Shown: piece by piece, positions 40,510 through 50,836 of the stretch
How positions within the stretch are numbered: position 1 is the first letter of the stretch
Layout of the letters: each line of letters opens with the position of its first letter
DNA from: Camarhynchus parvulus
Lineage: Eukaryota; Chordata; Aves; Passeriformes; Thraupidae
Length of the DNA stretch: 64,000 nt
Assembly (NCBI RefSeq): GCF_901933205.1
Contig: NC_044578.1
Span: 15,099,501-15,163,500 of the forward strand
Direction of reading: 5' to 3'
Program-made: the position numbers and the translations under genes
Notes under the pieces: generated by a model
Database searches by the model: none
Seen by the model: the letters and a program-made list of their open reading frames with translations, nothing else
Told to the model about the DNA's origin: nothing

Positions 40510-43500
40510 TTAAAAATCAGTGTGTTGAAGGTGTAGCTGAGACAGAGAGACATTCATAAATTGTAGGCAGCACTTTAAGGCAAAAAAAGTAGGACATTGT
40601 TAGCTACTTATGCTTCCTCAAGTCATCTGAAAGATTCAAAGCATAGCTGTAAAAGAAGAAAGGAAGAAAAAATGCATACAAAAAAAATCCAAACCAAACC
40701 AAACAAAGGAAAAAAAAAAGACAAAACTTCAGAAAATAAATTGATCTAAAAGAATGCTTTTGTGGAATCTTGCTTGAAAGCATGATGGAGGCATGTAAGC
40801 AATGAGCAGAAAGCAAGCCTGAGTTTGTGTAAGGTCAGAGGAGACTAGAGAATGTCCTGACCGTGCTGCTACATGGAGTTTGGTGATAAGAACAGAGGAA
40901 CTGTTTCTGGCTGGCTGATGTTTCTATGTGCAAGCACCACAGGATTTTATCAACGAGAAAGATTACTTCACAGAATTACCAATCTCAATTTCTTCCCTAA
41001 CTGGAGCTATCAGATGATTCTAAGTTTCTGTCTTCTTGGATCAACTACAGTGGCACCATTTTTCACCTGCAATTTCTTTAAAAAATTAATGTAATAGTAA
41101 AACAAGAAAAAATATGTCCCCTTATTCTAAGGGAACAGACTTCATTAGCTTCCTCCCCTCACCTTATAATGCAATATTTAATTTAAAAATCTGCCTTTTC
41201 TGACTTGGATCTCAGGAGGTCATACTGGATTTCATCTGGTTTCACTGCATGTCCCAGGCTGTTCCTCTGGGCTGTGTCTGCTCCTTGAGACTGGTGCTCT
41301 GCTGCATGCCAAATTGTACTCACAGTGTGCCTAGAAAAGACTGCTAATCATCAGGTAAGGGCAAGAAGACTGGCAGCAAGAGAAGAGCATACAGATCCAT
41401 TCCAAATCAAAGACAGGAAATAAATTATTTGAGAGGACAGGATCAAGGAAAAAAAGCACCAATAAAAGTAAAGTAAAGCAATATTGGAAGAGATGAAGAT
41501 AATGTGAAAGCAACATAAGGAAAATGAGATGGAGTCAAAGTCATAAAATGCTTGCAAGCTTTGACTTAATCCCTAGCAGTAGCTCCTGAGCACTTGTTGG
41601 AATATATATGATGTGGTAGAGAGGAATTCTAAGGGGGGAAGATGCCATTTCAATTAAAGGGAATCTTCCCAAAAACTCCTTTCATAGTCTCTGTGAATAT
41701 TTAGCAAGATCTGTAAGTGCTGGTAGATCACAGAGCCCCATGTCTTTAAGGCCATGTGCCACATGATGCATGGATGAGCATCCTGAAGTTTGATCACTTG
41801 GCCTGTTTTGACAGATCTGGAGATAAGGATAGATAATTCTAATACATGGCAGGATTAACAGGAGGCATTGTCAGCTGAACTGCCTACATCTCCCTAAGCA
41901 GCTTCCTTTAGCTTGTAAAGGCTTTGACAGTTGGCATTCTCAGATGCAGATTTCTAGAACAGAACTGCAAGGTGTGTGGTATTGTATTCTCTGACAAGCC
42001 TAGGATTCTGACTATCACAAAGACACAAGGACTGCATTGCATTAGGTAATTTTCTGAAGTTGCTGTACTTATTCCAGTGCTTGTCTAATCCTCTCTTCTC
42101 GCTCCTCTATAATCTCTCCAGGTCCCCCTCCAATGCCCTTCCAATTACAGTTCCATGCTGCCCATCATGTCGTCAGTTGGGAGATACTAGGTTTGGATTA
42201 GCACTAAATTCCTTTAAGTCTCTCAAAGTCTCCACCTGGATATGAAGTAAGCCTGAAACTTTAATTATATCTGCCCAGCTGATACAAGTTTTTTCTTCCC
42301 AGCTAGACATTTGTGTTTCAGTAGACCAGACCAGTTAGCATATATCTTCTGAGCATGAACTAGCAACAAATTTGAAAGAAAAGTTCCCTGAACAAATCAA
42401 CCAATACTGTATGGTATTTTTAGTCTTGAACTGTGGTGGTTTTCTAAGCAAATGGCACATTTTTTCACAAGTTGCTGCTGCACAAACAGCTCTCAACATA
42501 AATTATTTTGAAGTCTGCTTATTTCAAACGATCAGTTAAATCAAGCAGATCGTGGTTTCGGTGAAGTTGCCAAAACTTCTACATCTACATATCTATTGAT
42601 TAGTTAAATCCTCCTGGATAAGACACAGGGGCAGTTGAGTGAGTTCAAGCTTTGCCTTCCTCCAGAGCATACTTATGACCACTCTACAGGCACTGCTGAG
42701 AAACATAAGCCAATGAATATCATGTTCCATTTCCAGCATTTCCTCAGTTGTACTGTGCTCTACTTGCATTATTTCCATGAGCTGTTTTGAATCAACATAG
42801 ATTTTGGAAAGATAAGACTCTCTTTTACTATTTCAGAAATAGAATCTCTTTAATTTTCTGTTCTAGTATCAAAAATAGTAAAAAGGTTTATTATATGTCA
42901 GGAAGTCTTCACAGCCTAATCTGACTTAATTATCAATATAACGAAAATACTTTTAGTAACAATAAAACAGCACAAATCAGTAAGGTCACATAAAAAATCC
43001 AAAATATAACTGCATTGCAATGCCTTAACATAACTGAACCAGAGAAATATAGTCTAATACTTTTGTCTCTAATTTCCTTTAAAACCCACTCAGAAATACC
43101 AGGATAGAAATTAAATATTGGCTTGTTTTGTCTGATGGTACCTCTCATCTCTCTTTATGTGAAACTACCTGGGTCAGATGGATAGATAATTTGCCTAATA
43201 ACAGCTGATGCCCTTGCTTTATTAATCTGTTTGTCTTTAAGAGTAGGTTTTTCAGGTCAAGACCCCAAGGGAAGCCACTTAAACAGAATACTCTTTGTTG
43301 GCATAAAAGTGGCCATGATGTGGCAGTCACCTTCCCTCCCCATTTATCCTGGAGAGAATGCAAGTTTTGGTTAGGAAACACCTTCTGTGCAGCTCTTACC
43401 CATCCCACCCCACAGCTGGTACCAGGCAAAGGATGAAGGTTCATGGGGATGTCTCTGGTCCAGGGATGGAGGATGACTCTTGGATTCAACCTTGTGGCCT

Positions 43501-43970
43501 CAAAGCTTGTGTCTGTAGAAGCATTTATTGCTGCAAAGAGAACATGTAAACTAAGAGCAGTTAGGAAAAAAAATGACAACCATTTTATCTTGTTTATACC
43601 TTCCTGAGGGATGCATAGCTAATAGAGCCCAGGCTTTCCACAACAGCATAGTCCAAAAAGTAATTTTTGTACCAGAAGATTTTGAGGAGTCATTTAGTGC
43701 ACTTTATATATTTAGATTTGTAAAGATACACAGTGCAATGTAGAGGTTTAGGCCAGACACTACCACTAGCAGTAATGGCTGTTCCACCTCTGAATTCCCA
43801 GGTGTGATACAGAAAATTACCTCCAACTACCAAATTTAACTGATTTTACTTTTAATTCTTATCTCGATTTTGTCATAGCCTGCTTCAGATTTTTTAAAGT
43901 TATTTCAATATCCAGACATGCTGTAAGGACTCCTCATGGAATTAATTCAATTGGTAACTTGACTTTGAAG
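40510..43970. other. Unique non-coding DNA, no gene seen
   Basis: No exon, RNA gene or mobile element recognised. A minus-strand open frame of 144 codons (43145-43579) begins with a hydrophobic stretch that could imitate a signal peptide. The rest is low in recognisable structure, it has no neighbours, and the GC-richer DNA beneath it could be an unassigned old repeat. An A-rich low-complexity patch lies at about 40674-40725. Confidence 0.5.
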
Positions 43971-44024
43971 AATAGATAGATAGATAGAGAAATAGATAGA
44001 GAGTAGATAGATAGATAGATAAGA
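43971..44024. repeat. (GATA)n microsatellite
   Basis: GATA/TAGA units are interrupted by GAGAAATAG and GAGAGTAG, then end in GATAAGATAAAC. About ten units are visible. This is a typical vertebrate tetranucleotide microsatellite with point interruptions that would lower its mutability. Confidence 0.95.
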
Positions 44025-44429
44025 TAAACTTATTATATTAAAAAACACTAGCTTAAAGGAGCAGTGCTGTTGCAAACACAAGCAAAGTTAATGAATGTGG
44101 GAAAACAGGTGGCTCGTGGCAGCAACTGAGGCAGGACTTAACACTCATATAATCTTAATTCATTACCTTAAATTCAGGATTTGCAATATGGATTTAAATT
44201 ATACATTACTAATTTTTCCCCCAGGAAATAATCACTTCAGTCCACAACCAAGGTGATGGTGCTCAACAAAGGAACAGGGCAGTTATTCAGTATTTTTGTT
44301 ATTCTCACTGTTCAGAGGGTGGTCCTCCATCTGCCTCAGTTCATACTAGCTTCAAAATGTATTTTACAGAACAGAGAATTTTCATTTACTTGTGGGATAG
44401 TCTATTGCACTCCATGGCATAGTATCTGA

Positions 44430-44580
44430 ATAATTCTCAAACATTAATGAATTTATTTTCAGAACAACCCTTTGGTTCATTTAATTGTAAGCCATTTTAC
44501 AAGTGGGAAGCTGAGGCACAGAGCTAATAAGGTTAAAAATATCTGTTCATCCTGGGTTCTTCTGAGATGCCTAACGCTGT
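44430..44580 (+). mobile_element. MIR-type ancient SINE fragment
   Basis: The central MIR block is recognisable: ATTCTCAAACATTAATGAAT with CAGAACAACCCTTT, then the diagnostic CCATTTTACAAGTGGGAAGC and TGAGGCACAGAG, and AATAAGGTTAAAAATATCTG. The order matches the MIR core (CTCATTTAATCCTCACAACA, CCCATTTTACAGATGAGGAA, CTGAGGCACAGAGAGGTTAA). MIRs are tRNA-derived SINEs inserted before the amniote radiation, and in birds they survive only as rare, decayed copies. The edges are approximate. Confidence 0.75.
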
Positions 44581-45951
44581 TTCTCCTTACTATTCAGCAA
44601 CATGCAACACTGTATTTGTTCAAGTGTACTTCCTATTGACCTATTGTGGTTATGAAGTACTTCACTAAATCAGAGCATACCTCTGTGGGGTAATGAAAAC
44701 ACACTTCTTCTGGGTCAGCTGACACAAGTGTAATCCTGTTGCCATTGGCAGCAGTGAGGGTTGGGTTTAAATTCATGGGGATTACAACAAAAACTCAAGC
44801 TGTCAAAATGAACTGAGAGGTAATTACACTAAGTTTTCTGGGGCTAAAACAAGAAACCTAATTCTCCAACTTGCAAAAGAGCAGTTTAACAACCCATATT
44901 TTCATTAGATACAACAGCAAACTATGCCCATGTATCTAAACAGGGAATGACTAATTTACAAAACTATAGCTCCAGACTTTTCCTCCAGGAGCAGTGGTGG
45001 GGCCAGCAGGCTGCTTTCCCTCCAGCTCCTGCTTTGAAAGGAGCTGTTCCTGCTGGCCAAGGCTGAGCAGGCCAGGGGCACCCAGCCATGGCCCATGCTG
45101 AGCCTCACCTCACTGACAGCTCATCTTGCTCCAGCATTCCATCTCTGGGAACACTGCTCAGGGTACTGACAACTAACACATCTTCCTGGAGACCCTCTCC
45201 ACATGAGCACTCCCAGGGCTGGGAGCTATTGCTGTAGAAGACAGCCACCATTTTCTCCCCTTCCCTCCCTGCCCACACAGACAAGGAGGAGGCCTAGGCT
45301 TCTCTGCACAGGCTCATGAATGGTCCTCCCCTTTCTAGGATCTGTTGTCCTTTGAGGACACAGGTCCCTGTTAGCAGAAATGACATTCAAACACAAAAAA
45401 AACCTACCATGTGCAAAACCCAGCTGGAAACAGCCCACAGCAGAGCTGTCTCCCTTTCGCTCTTCCCCTGTCCTTCTCTGCCTCTGGGCTTCTCCAGCCA
45501 AGTATAAATATGGGGGTTTCACTTTTACTATAGACCTCAGTTAATCTGATTTTTTTATAAAAGATTTCTCCATCAGAACAGACATAACATTAGGATCCAG
45601 TTCTCCAGGACAACTATCAATCACCAGTCTTCTTTACTGATTTGCATTTTCTATCCTTGTCTCATGGGAATCTTCCTTGTATTTACTGTTCTTCACCCCA
45701 GCCTCATCATTCCAGCTTTTTCCTACCATTTTCTCCAGGTTCCCATATACAATTTACCAAATTACATTTCCTACTCTCTTCATGTTGAAATCAAGTGAGG
45801 TCTCAGGATCCAGAACAAGGTCACTGAGATAACTGGAAGGTTAATTTTCACTCTAAGTTTTGGTGTTTAAGTGCCTTCGTGTGCCAGCATATTACGGTGC
45901 TGGCAGCATCACTAGAGGAAAAGTCTGCTCTGCTTCAGCAGCTCTGGGGAG
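44581..45951. other. Non-coding DNA with a GC-rich patch
   Basis: Sequence from about 44990 to 45500 is clearly GC-richer than the surroundings, with words such as GCTGCTTTCCCTCCAGCTCC. It may be an old retroviral or other repeat, but no family is recognisable. No coding frame is supported. Confidence 0.4.
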
Positions 45952-46178
45952 GAGGCAGGCAGGAAGGCAGGAAGAAGGCAGGCAGGCAGGCAGGCAGGAA
46001 GAAGGCAGGCAGGCAGGCAGGAAGGCAGGCAGGAAGGCAGGAAGGAAGGCAGGAAGGCAGGCAGGAAGGAAGGCAGGCAGGCAGGAAGGCAGGCAGGCAG
46101 GCAGGAAGGCAGGCAGGAAGGCAGGCAGGCAGGCAGGCAGGAAGGCAGGCAGGCAGGCAGGCAGGCAGGAAGGCAGGA

Positions 46179-46222
<44 letters not shown>

Positions 46223-47641
46223 AGGCAGGAAGGCAGGAAGGCAGGAAGGCAGGCAGGAAGGCAGGCAGGAAGGCAGGCAGGAAGGCAGGCAGGCAGGAAG
46301 GCAGGCAGGAAGGCAGGCAGGAAGGCAGGCAGGAAGGCAGGCAGGCAGGCAGGAAGGCAGGCAGGCAGGAAGGCAGGAAGGCAGGGAAGGCAGGCAGAGG
46401 CAGGCAGGCAGGAAGGCAGGAAGGCAGGCAGGAAGGCAGGAAGGGGCAGGAAGGCAGGAAGGAGGCAGGAAGGAAGGCAGGCAGGAAGGCAGGAAGGCAG
46501 GCAGGCAGGCAGGAAGGAGGCAGGAAGGAAGGCAGGAAGGCAGGAAGGCAGGCAGGAAGGCAGGCAGGAAGGCAGGAAGGAAGGCAGGCAGGCAGGAAGG
46601 AGGCAGGAGAAGGCAGGCAGGAAGGCAGGCAGGAAGGAAGGCAGGAAGGAAGGCAGGAAGGAAGGCAGGCAGGAAGCAGGAAGGAAGGCAGGCAGGAAGG
46701 CAGGCAGGAAGGCAGGAAGGAAGGCAGGAAGGCAGGCAGGAAGGCAGGCAGGAAGGCAGGCAGGAAGGCAGGCAGGAAGGCAGGCAGGAAGGCAGGCAGG
46801 CAGGCAGGCAGGAAGGCAGGCAGGAAGGCAGGAAGGAAGGCAGGAAGGAAGGCAGGAAGGAAGGCAGGCAGGCAGGCAGGAGGCAGGCAGGAAGGCAGGC
46901 AGGAAGGCAGGCAGGAAGGCAGGCAGGAAGGCAGGCAGGCAGGAAGGCAGGCAGGAAGGCAGGCAGGAAGGCAGGCAGGCAGGAAGGCAGGCAGGCAGGA
47001 AGGCAGGCAGGCAGGAAGGCAGGAAGGCAGGCAGGCAGGAAGGAAGGCAGGCAGGCAGGAAGGCAGGCAGGCAGGCAGGAGGCAGGCAGGAAGGCAGGCA
47101 GGCAGGAAGGCAGGCAGGAGGCAGGAGAGGCAGGCAGGCAGGAAGGGAAGGCAGGCAGGAAGGCAGGCAGGAAGGCAGGCAGGAAGGCAGGCAGGAAGGC
47201 AGGCAGGCAGGAAGGCAGGAAGGCAGGCAGGAAGGAAGGCAGGCAGGAAGGCAGGCAGGAAGGCAGGCAGGAAGGCAGGCAGGAAGGCAGGCAGGAAGGC
47301 AGGCAGGCAGGCAGGAAGGCAGGAAGGCAGGCAGGCAGGCAGGCAGGCAGGAGGCAGGCAGGCAGGCAGGCAGGAAGGCAGGCAGGCAGGAAGGCAGGCA
47401 GGCAGGCAGGAAGGCAGGCAGGCAGGCAGGAGGCAGGCAGGCAGGCAGGCAGGCAGGAAGGCAGGCAGGAAGGCAGGCAGGCAGGCAGGAGGAGGCAGGC
47501 AGGCAGGAAGGCAGGCAGGCAGGCAGGCAGGAAGGCAGGCAGGCAGGAAGGCAGGCAGGCAGGAAGGCAGGCAGGCAGGCAGGAAGGCAGGCAGGCAGGC
47601 AGGAAGGCAGGCAGGCAGGCAGGAAGGCAGGCAGGCAGGCA

Positions 47642-47685
<44 letters not shown>

Positions 47686-47724
47686 AGGCAGGCAGGCAGG
47701 AAGGCAGGCAGGAAGGAAGGAAGA
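45951..47724 (+). repeat. Giant GGCA/GGAA tetranucleotide array
   Basis: About 1,770 bp consists almost entirely of GGCA and GGAA tetramers in varying order, commonly as the 12-mer GGCAGGCAGGAA or the 8-mer GGCAGGAA. It starts after CTCTGGGGAGGA and ends at GGAAGGAAGGAAGA. The plus strand has no T within the array and C only in GGCA, so it is near-polypurine. Phase breaks (for example GGAGGCA, GGGAAGG, GGGGCA and GGAGAGG) are scattered, mainly around 46380-46680 and 47080-47160. Since no stop codon can form in the unit, open frames of over 600 codons run through it on both strands (for example +45860-47806 and -45892-47790). They encode only GR-Q/E/K-AGR or P-S-C-L-A type repeats and are not genes. 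The true length in the genome may differ, since such arrays are hard to assemble. Confidence 0.98.
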
Positions 47725-50225
47725 TTGGTGCACTCTAGAGGTGCAACCCCCACACTCAGTGATGCAATCTTGCCAGAGAAAAAAATTCAAAAATCTGAAA
47801 AATTGACAAGTTTAGCTGCTGAACTCTAACAACTCTCCCTGGAGTAAATAAGCAAAAACTGACTGAATTTTTAATAGCAGCTGATTAGTTAGCCAAACTT
47901 TCACACTTCCTTCCTGACAATAGTGAAAGCCGTGCCCTGACGTGCTTATCACTGCTGCCAAATGGCAAGTCCCTGCTCTTGCATGGGAGCTCCATTGATT
48001 CTCAGTAACACAGTAACTTAAAATAGTGAATACAGACAAAGCACTGTCTTTCCCTCATTTTATTCTCTTAAACAGCAGAAAAATTTCAGCAGAATTCTAA
48101 TATGAAATGGAATTCTTCAATCTAAATATTTCAACTAGCATCTAAAAGGGATCTTCTAATGGGTCCTTCCTATCTAGCTTGTGGCTAAGAGTGCCAAATG
48201 TGTGTTTCTGGCAAATAGATGGATGGCCAGACAAAGATATATGTTTTACACCCTTATGAGCCATCTGGCCACAAAAGAAACACTGAAACTTGAATTTTGT
48301 CTCCCACTACAAGTATTCACTTGTCATCAGTCCACTAAGAGGGATGATACTGTGGGAGAACACCTGTCTACATCAATTTCTTGTTCCCTTCAATCCATAA
48401 TTATATATCCCTGGGAAAAAAGGTTCTGAATTTCATACCACAGGCACCTCCAAGTAATTACTTTACTCTAAAATTACATTAAAAGTATTTTGTTGAGGTT
48501 TTTTGAATTTTTCTGTTTTAAAGAAAGCAATATATTTTAATAATCATGTGTTGAAAAATTTTATTAAACCATCTATAAATTTAAGAAAATATTTTAAAAG
48601 GTTTTTTTTAATATTGAAAACCACCTTCTTTAACAAAAAAGCTCACTCTTAGTCATTCAACACCTGACATGTCAAAACACGAGAATGAGTGTGCAATGTT
48701 AAGGCTAAAAGGGGGCAGCTCTCACTGTGACAGATTAGTTTCAGCAACATCAGGAGTCACAACAGAAAAGCTTCTTGCATCTACTTGCATGAGTCTTATA
48801 CTTAGCTTACCAACCTTACAGCTCAGGAATTGCTTCTTCTGCGGTCTGTACAAAACCAAATAGAATCAGGGGATCATGCCCTCATGAAGTATCTGGACTG
48901 TATAATAGCAATAATTATAGAGCAGTATTATTAACAATCAGCCTACATTTTTCACTGTGACAGATTCAGTGCACTATGGAATCCAACTTTTAATTGAAAA
49001 ATAGTCAAACTATAGCATTGCTGCTTGCAAAGATAAACTTTTCATTTGTACATGGATGCAGTCTTGTCTCAGTCTAACGCAGCAGCTTTGAGGAAGATTG
49101 CCCTCATCTGTCTCAACTGTTCTCTATTTGCTAAACATAACGCCTCAAATCTCCCTGAGACTAGAGAGCAAACTTGAGAGAATCTCAGCCTATGTTTTAC
49201 TTAGCGTGGAATAACTGCTTCCTTCAAGCATGATTTAAAACAGCCCAGAAGGATTCTCTTTGGATCCCAGGAACTAACATGCCAAAAATCAGTGTTGGAA
49301 AACTGGGTACGTACTCTGAAGCATGAGATTAAATTTAAAGTAATTTATATTTAAAAGACTGATGTATCATATAGAACGTTTATTTATATAGAAAATAGTT
49401 ACTACAACACATTGTTCTATGCTGTGCTTAAAAAATCCCAAATTCAGATATTGCAACCTTTGATTTGCATAGACATTAGTATGTGATGTCCTCTCTATAT
49501 ATCCCAAGATACTGCTAGATTGATGCTGCAGTAGTGGATGTCTTATTATTTTCTAGGTAAAAACACCACTTTCAACTCTAGCTTTTAGGGGCCAGTCAAC
49601 AAATTACAACTCATAAACTGAGATCTGAATTTGCAAAAGGGAACTACATGTGAAAAACAGCTGCTAAGGTTGCATGATGTGATTGTTGGGAACAGTCAAA
49701 TCTGCATTTAGAGACATATCAATCTAGAAAATTTATCACAGAAAGAAAAATTCAGACAGAAAAAAATGTAATACATTAAATTACTTAAATTACAAGGATG
49801 ATGTTTGAAATTTTTGCTTAATCTCCTCTCTTTTAAAATGGAGGATTGCCGCTAACAAAGATTCAATATTTGTGCACAATTAGAAATACTGCCAACTAAA
49901 TCCAAGGGCTGTTGGAATGCCCTCACAGACAGACCTCCATAAAGGTTTCTCCCTACAATGAATGTTAAGTACGTGCAGATTTGACCTTCTCAAGTTAAGT
50001 AAAAGTGAGACAAAAATAGGAAAAAATATTCTGATTGAAAGAGAAATGTTCATCTTACTTCTATGTATTTTTGATGCACACTGCACACAAACACCTCAAA
50101 GAATCACCCAAATTTTCGCTCAGTTAATAACTGAGAGAATCTCCATGTATTTAAGTGGAATTAGGGCAACTGACAGAGCAATTCTTTTTGCAATAACTTG
50201 GATAGCCAGTAAGTGCTCCTTGCAT
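47725..50225. other. Unique non-coding DNA, no gene seen
   Basis: AT-rich sequence resumes immediately after the array. Open frames are all below about 90 codons. No RNA gene or mobile element was recognised. Confidence 0.55.
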
Positions 50226-50836
50226 TAGGCCTGCCTGAGAAAGAGACAATTTTCTCCACAGCAGCCCTCCCAGCACTGAGCTTTGCACAGGTAGCTAGAA
50301 AGGTAACACAGCAGTGTTTTGCCTGCTGCTGAGCTGTGCTGGCACAGTACCACAGCTGTCTCTCCAACATTCCCACCTCAGCAGCAGGCAGGAGGCAGGC
50401 AAGATCCTGGCAGCAGACATCTTTGGTCAGTCTGGGCAGGACAGCTGACCCAGAGTGACCAAAGGGATATTCCATATCATATGAAGTCTGCTCAGCAATA
50501 AAAGCAATGAAAGCTAAGAGAGAAAAACTGGGGGGGCACCCGTTCTGATGATATTTCTCTTCCGGAGCAAACACTGTGTGTACTGAAGCCCTGCTTCCTG
50601 GGAAGTGTCTGGACATCACCTGCTGACAGAAAGTAGAGAATAAATCTTTTGTTTTCCTCTGCTTCTGCACATGGCCTTACTTTTGCTTTATTAAACTGCC
50701 TTTATCTTGACATGGGAGGGTTTTTTTCTGTCTTATTTTCTCCTTTCTTATTTTCCTCCACTCTGTCCTACTGAGGAGGGGAATGATAGAGTGGCTTGGA
50801 GGGCACTTGGCTTCTAGCCAAGGTCAACCCACCACA
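50226..50836 (+). mobile_element. Avian ERVL-type solo LTR
   Basis: This region follows the order of a common avian class III endogenous retrovirus LTR. It has a decayed start (GACAATTTTCTCCACAGCAG), then GGACAGCTGACCCAGAGTGA, CCAAAGGGATATTCCATATC, ATATGAAGTCTGCTCAGCAA and TTATTAAACTGCCTTTATCT. It closes with GAATGATAGAGTGGCTTGGA and an end (GGTCAACCCACCACA) matching the usual ...GTTAAACCACGACA. A polyadenylation-type AATAAA lies at 50639-50644. No internal viral sequence or second LTR flanks it, so it is a solo LTR left by recombination. Many substitutions show it is old. The 169-codon minus-strand frame inside it (50161-50670) is a by-product. The 5' edge is approximate and no clear target-site duplication was found. 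Confidence 0.85.

Noticed and set aside
43145..43579. Minus-strand frame of 144 codons with a hydrophobic start
   Set aside because: The start imitates a signal peptide, but the rest has no recognisable fold and no neighbouring exon; it may overlie an unassigned old repeat.
44990..45500. GC-richer patch as a possible promoter or exon
   Set aside because: Few CpGs, no supported open frame and no splice-site series; possibly an old repeat, not assignable by eye.
45960..47724. CRISPR-like array
   Set aside because: No repeat-spacer alternation of constant size; a simple tetranucleotide array in a vertebrate-type genome.
45860..47806. Open frames of 613-648 codons on both strands
   Set aside because: They are read-through of a stop-free 4-bp repeat, present in several frames on both strands with low-complexity products. 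Not genes.
50161..50670. Minus-strand frame of 169 codons
   Set aside because: Runs antisense through the solo LTR; no viral or cellular domain.
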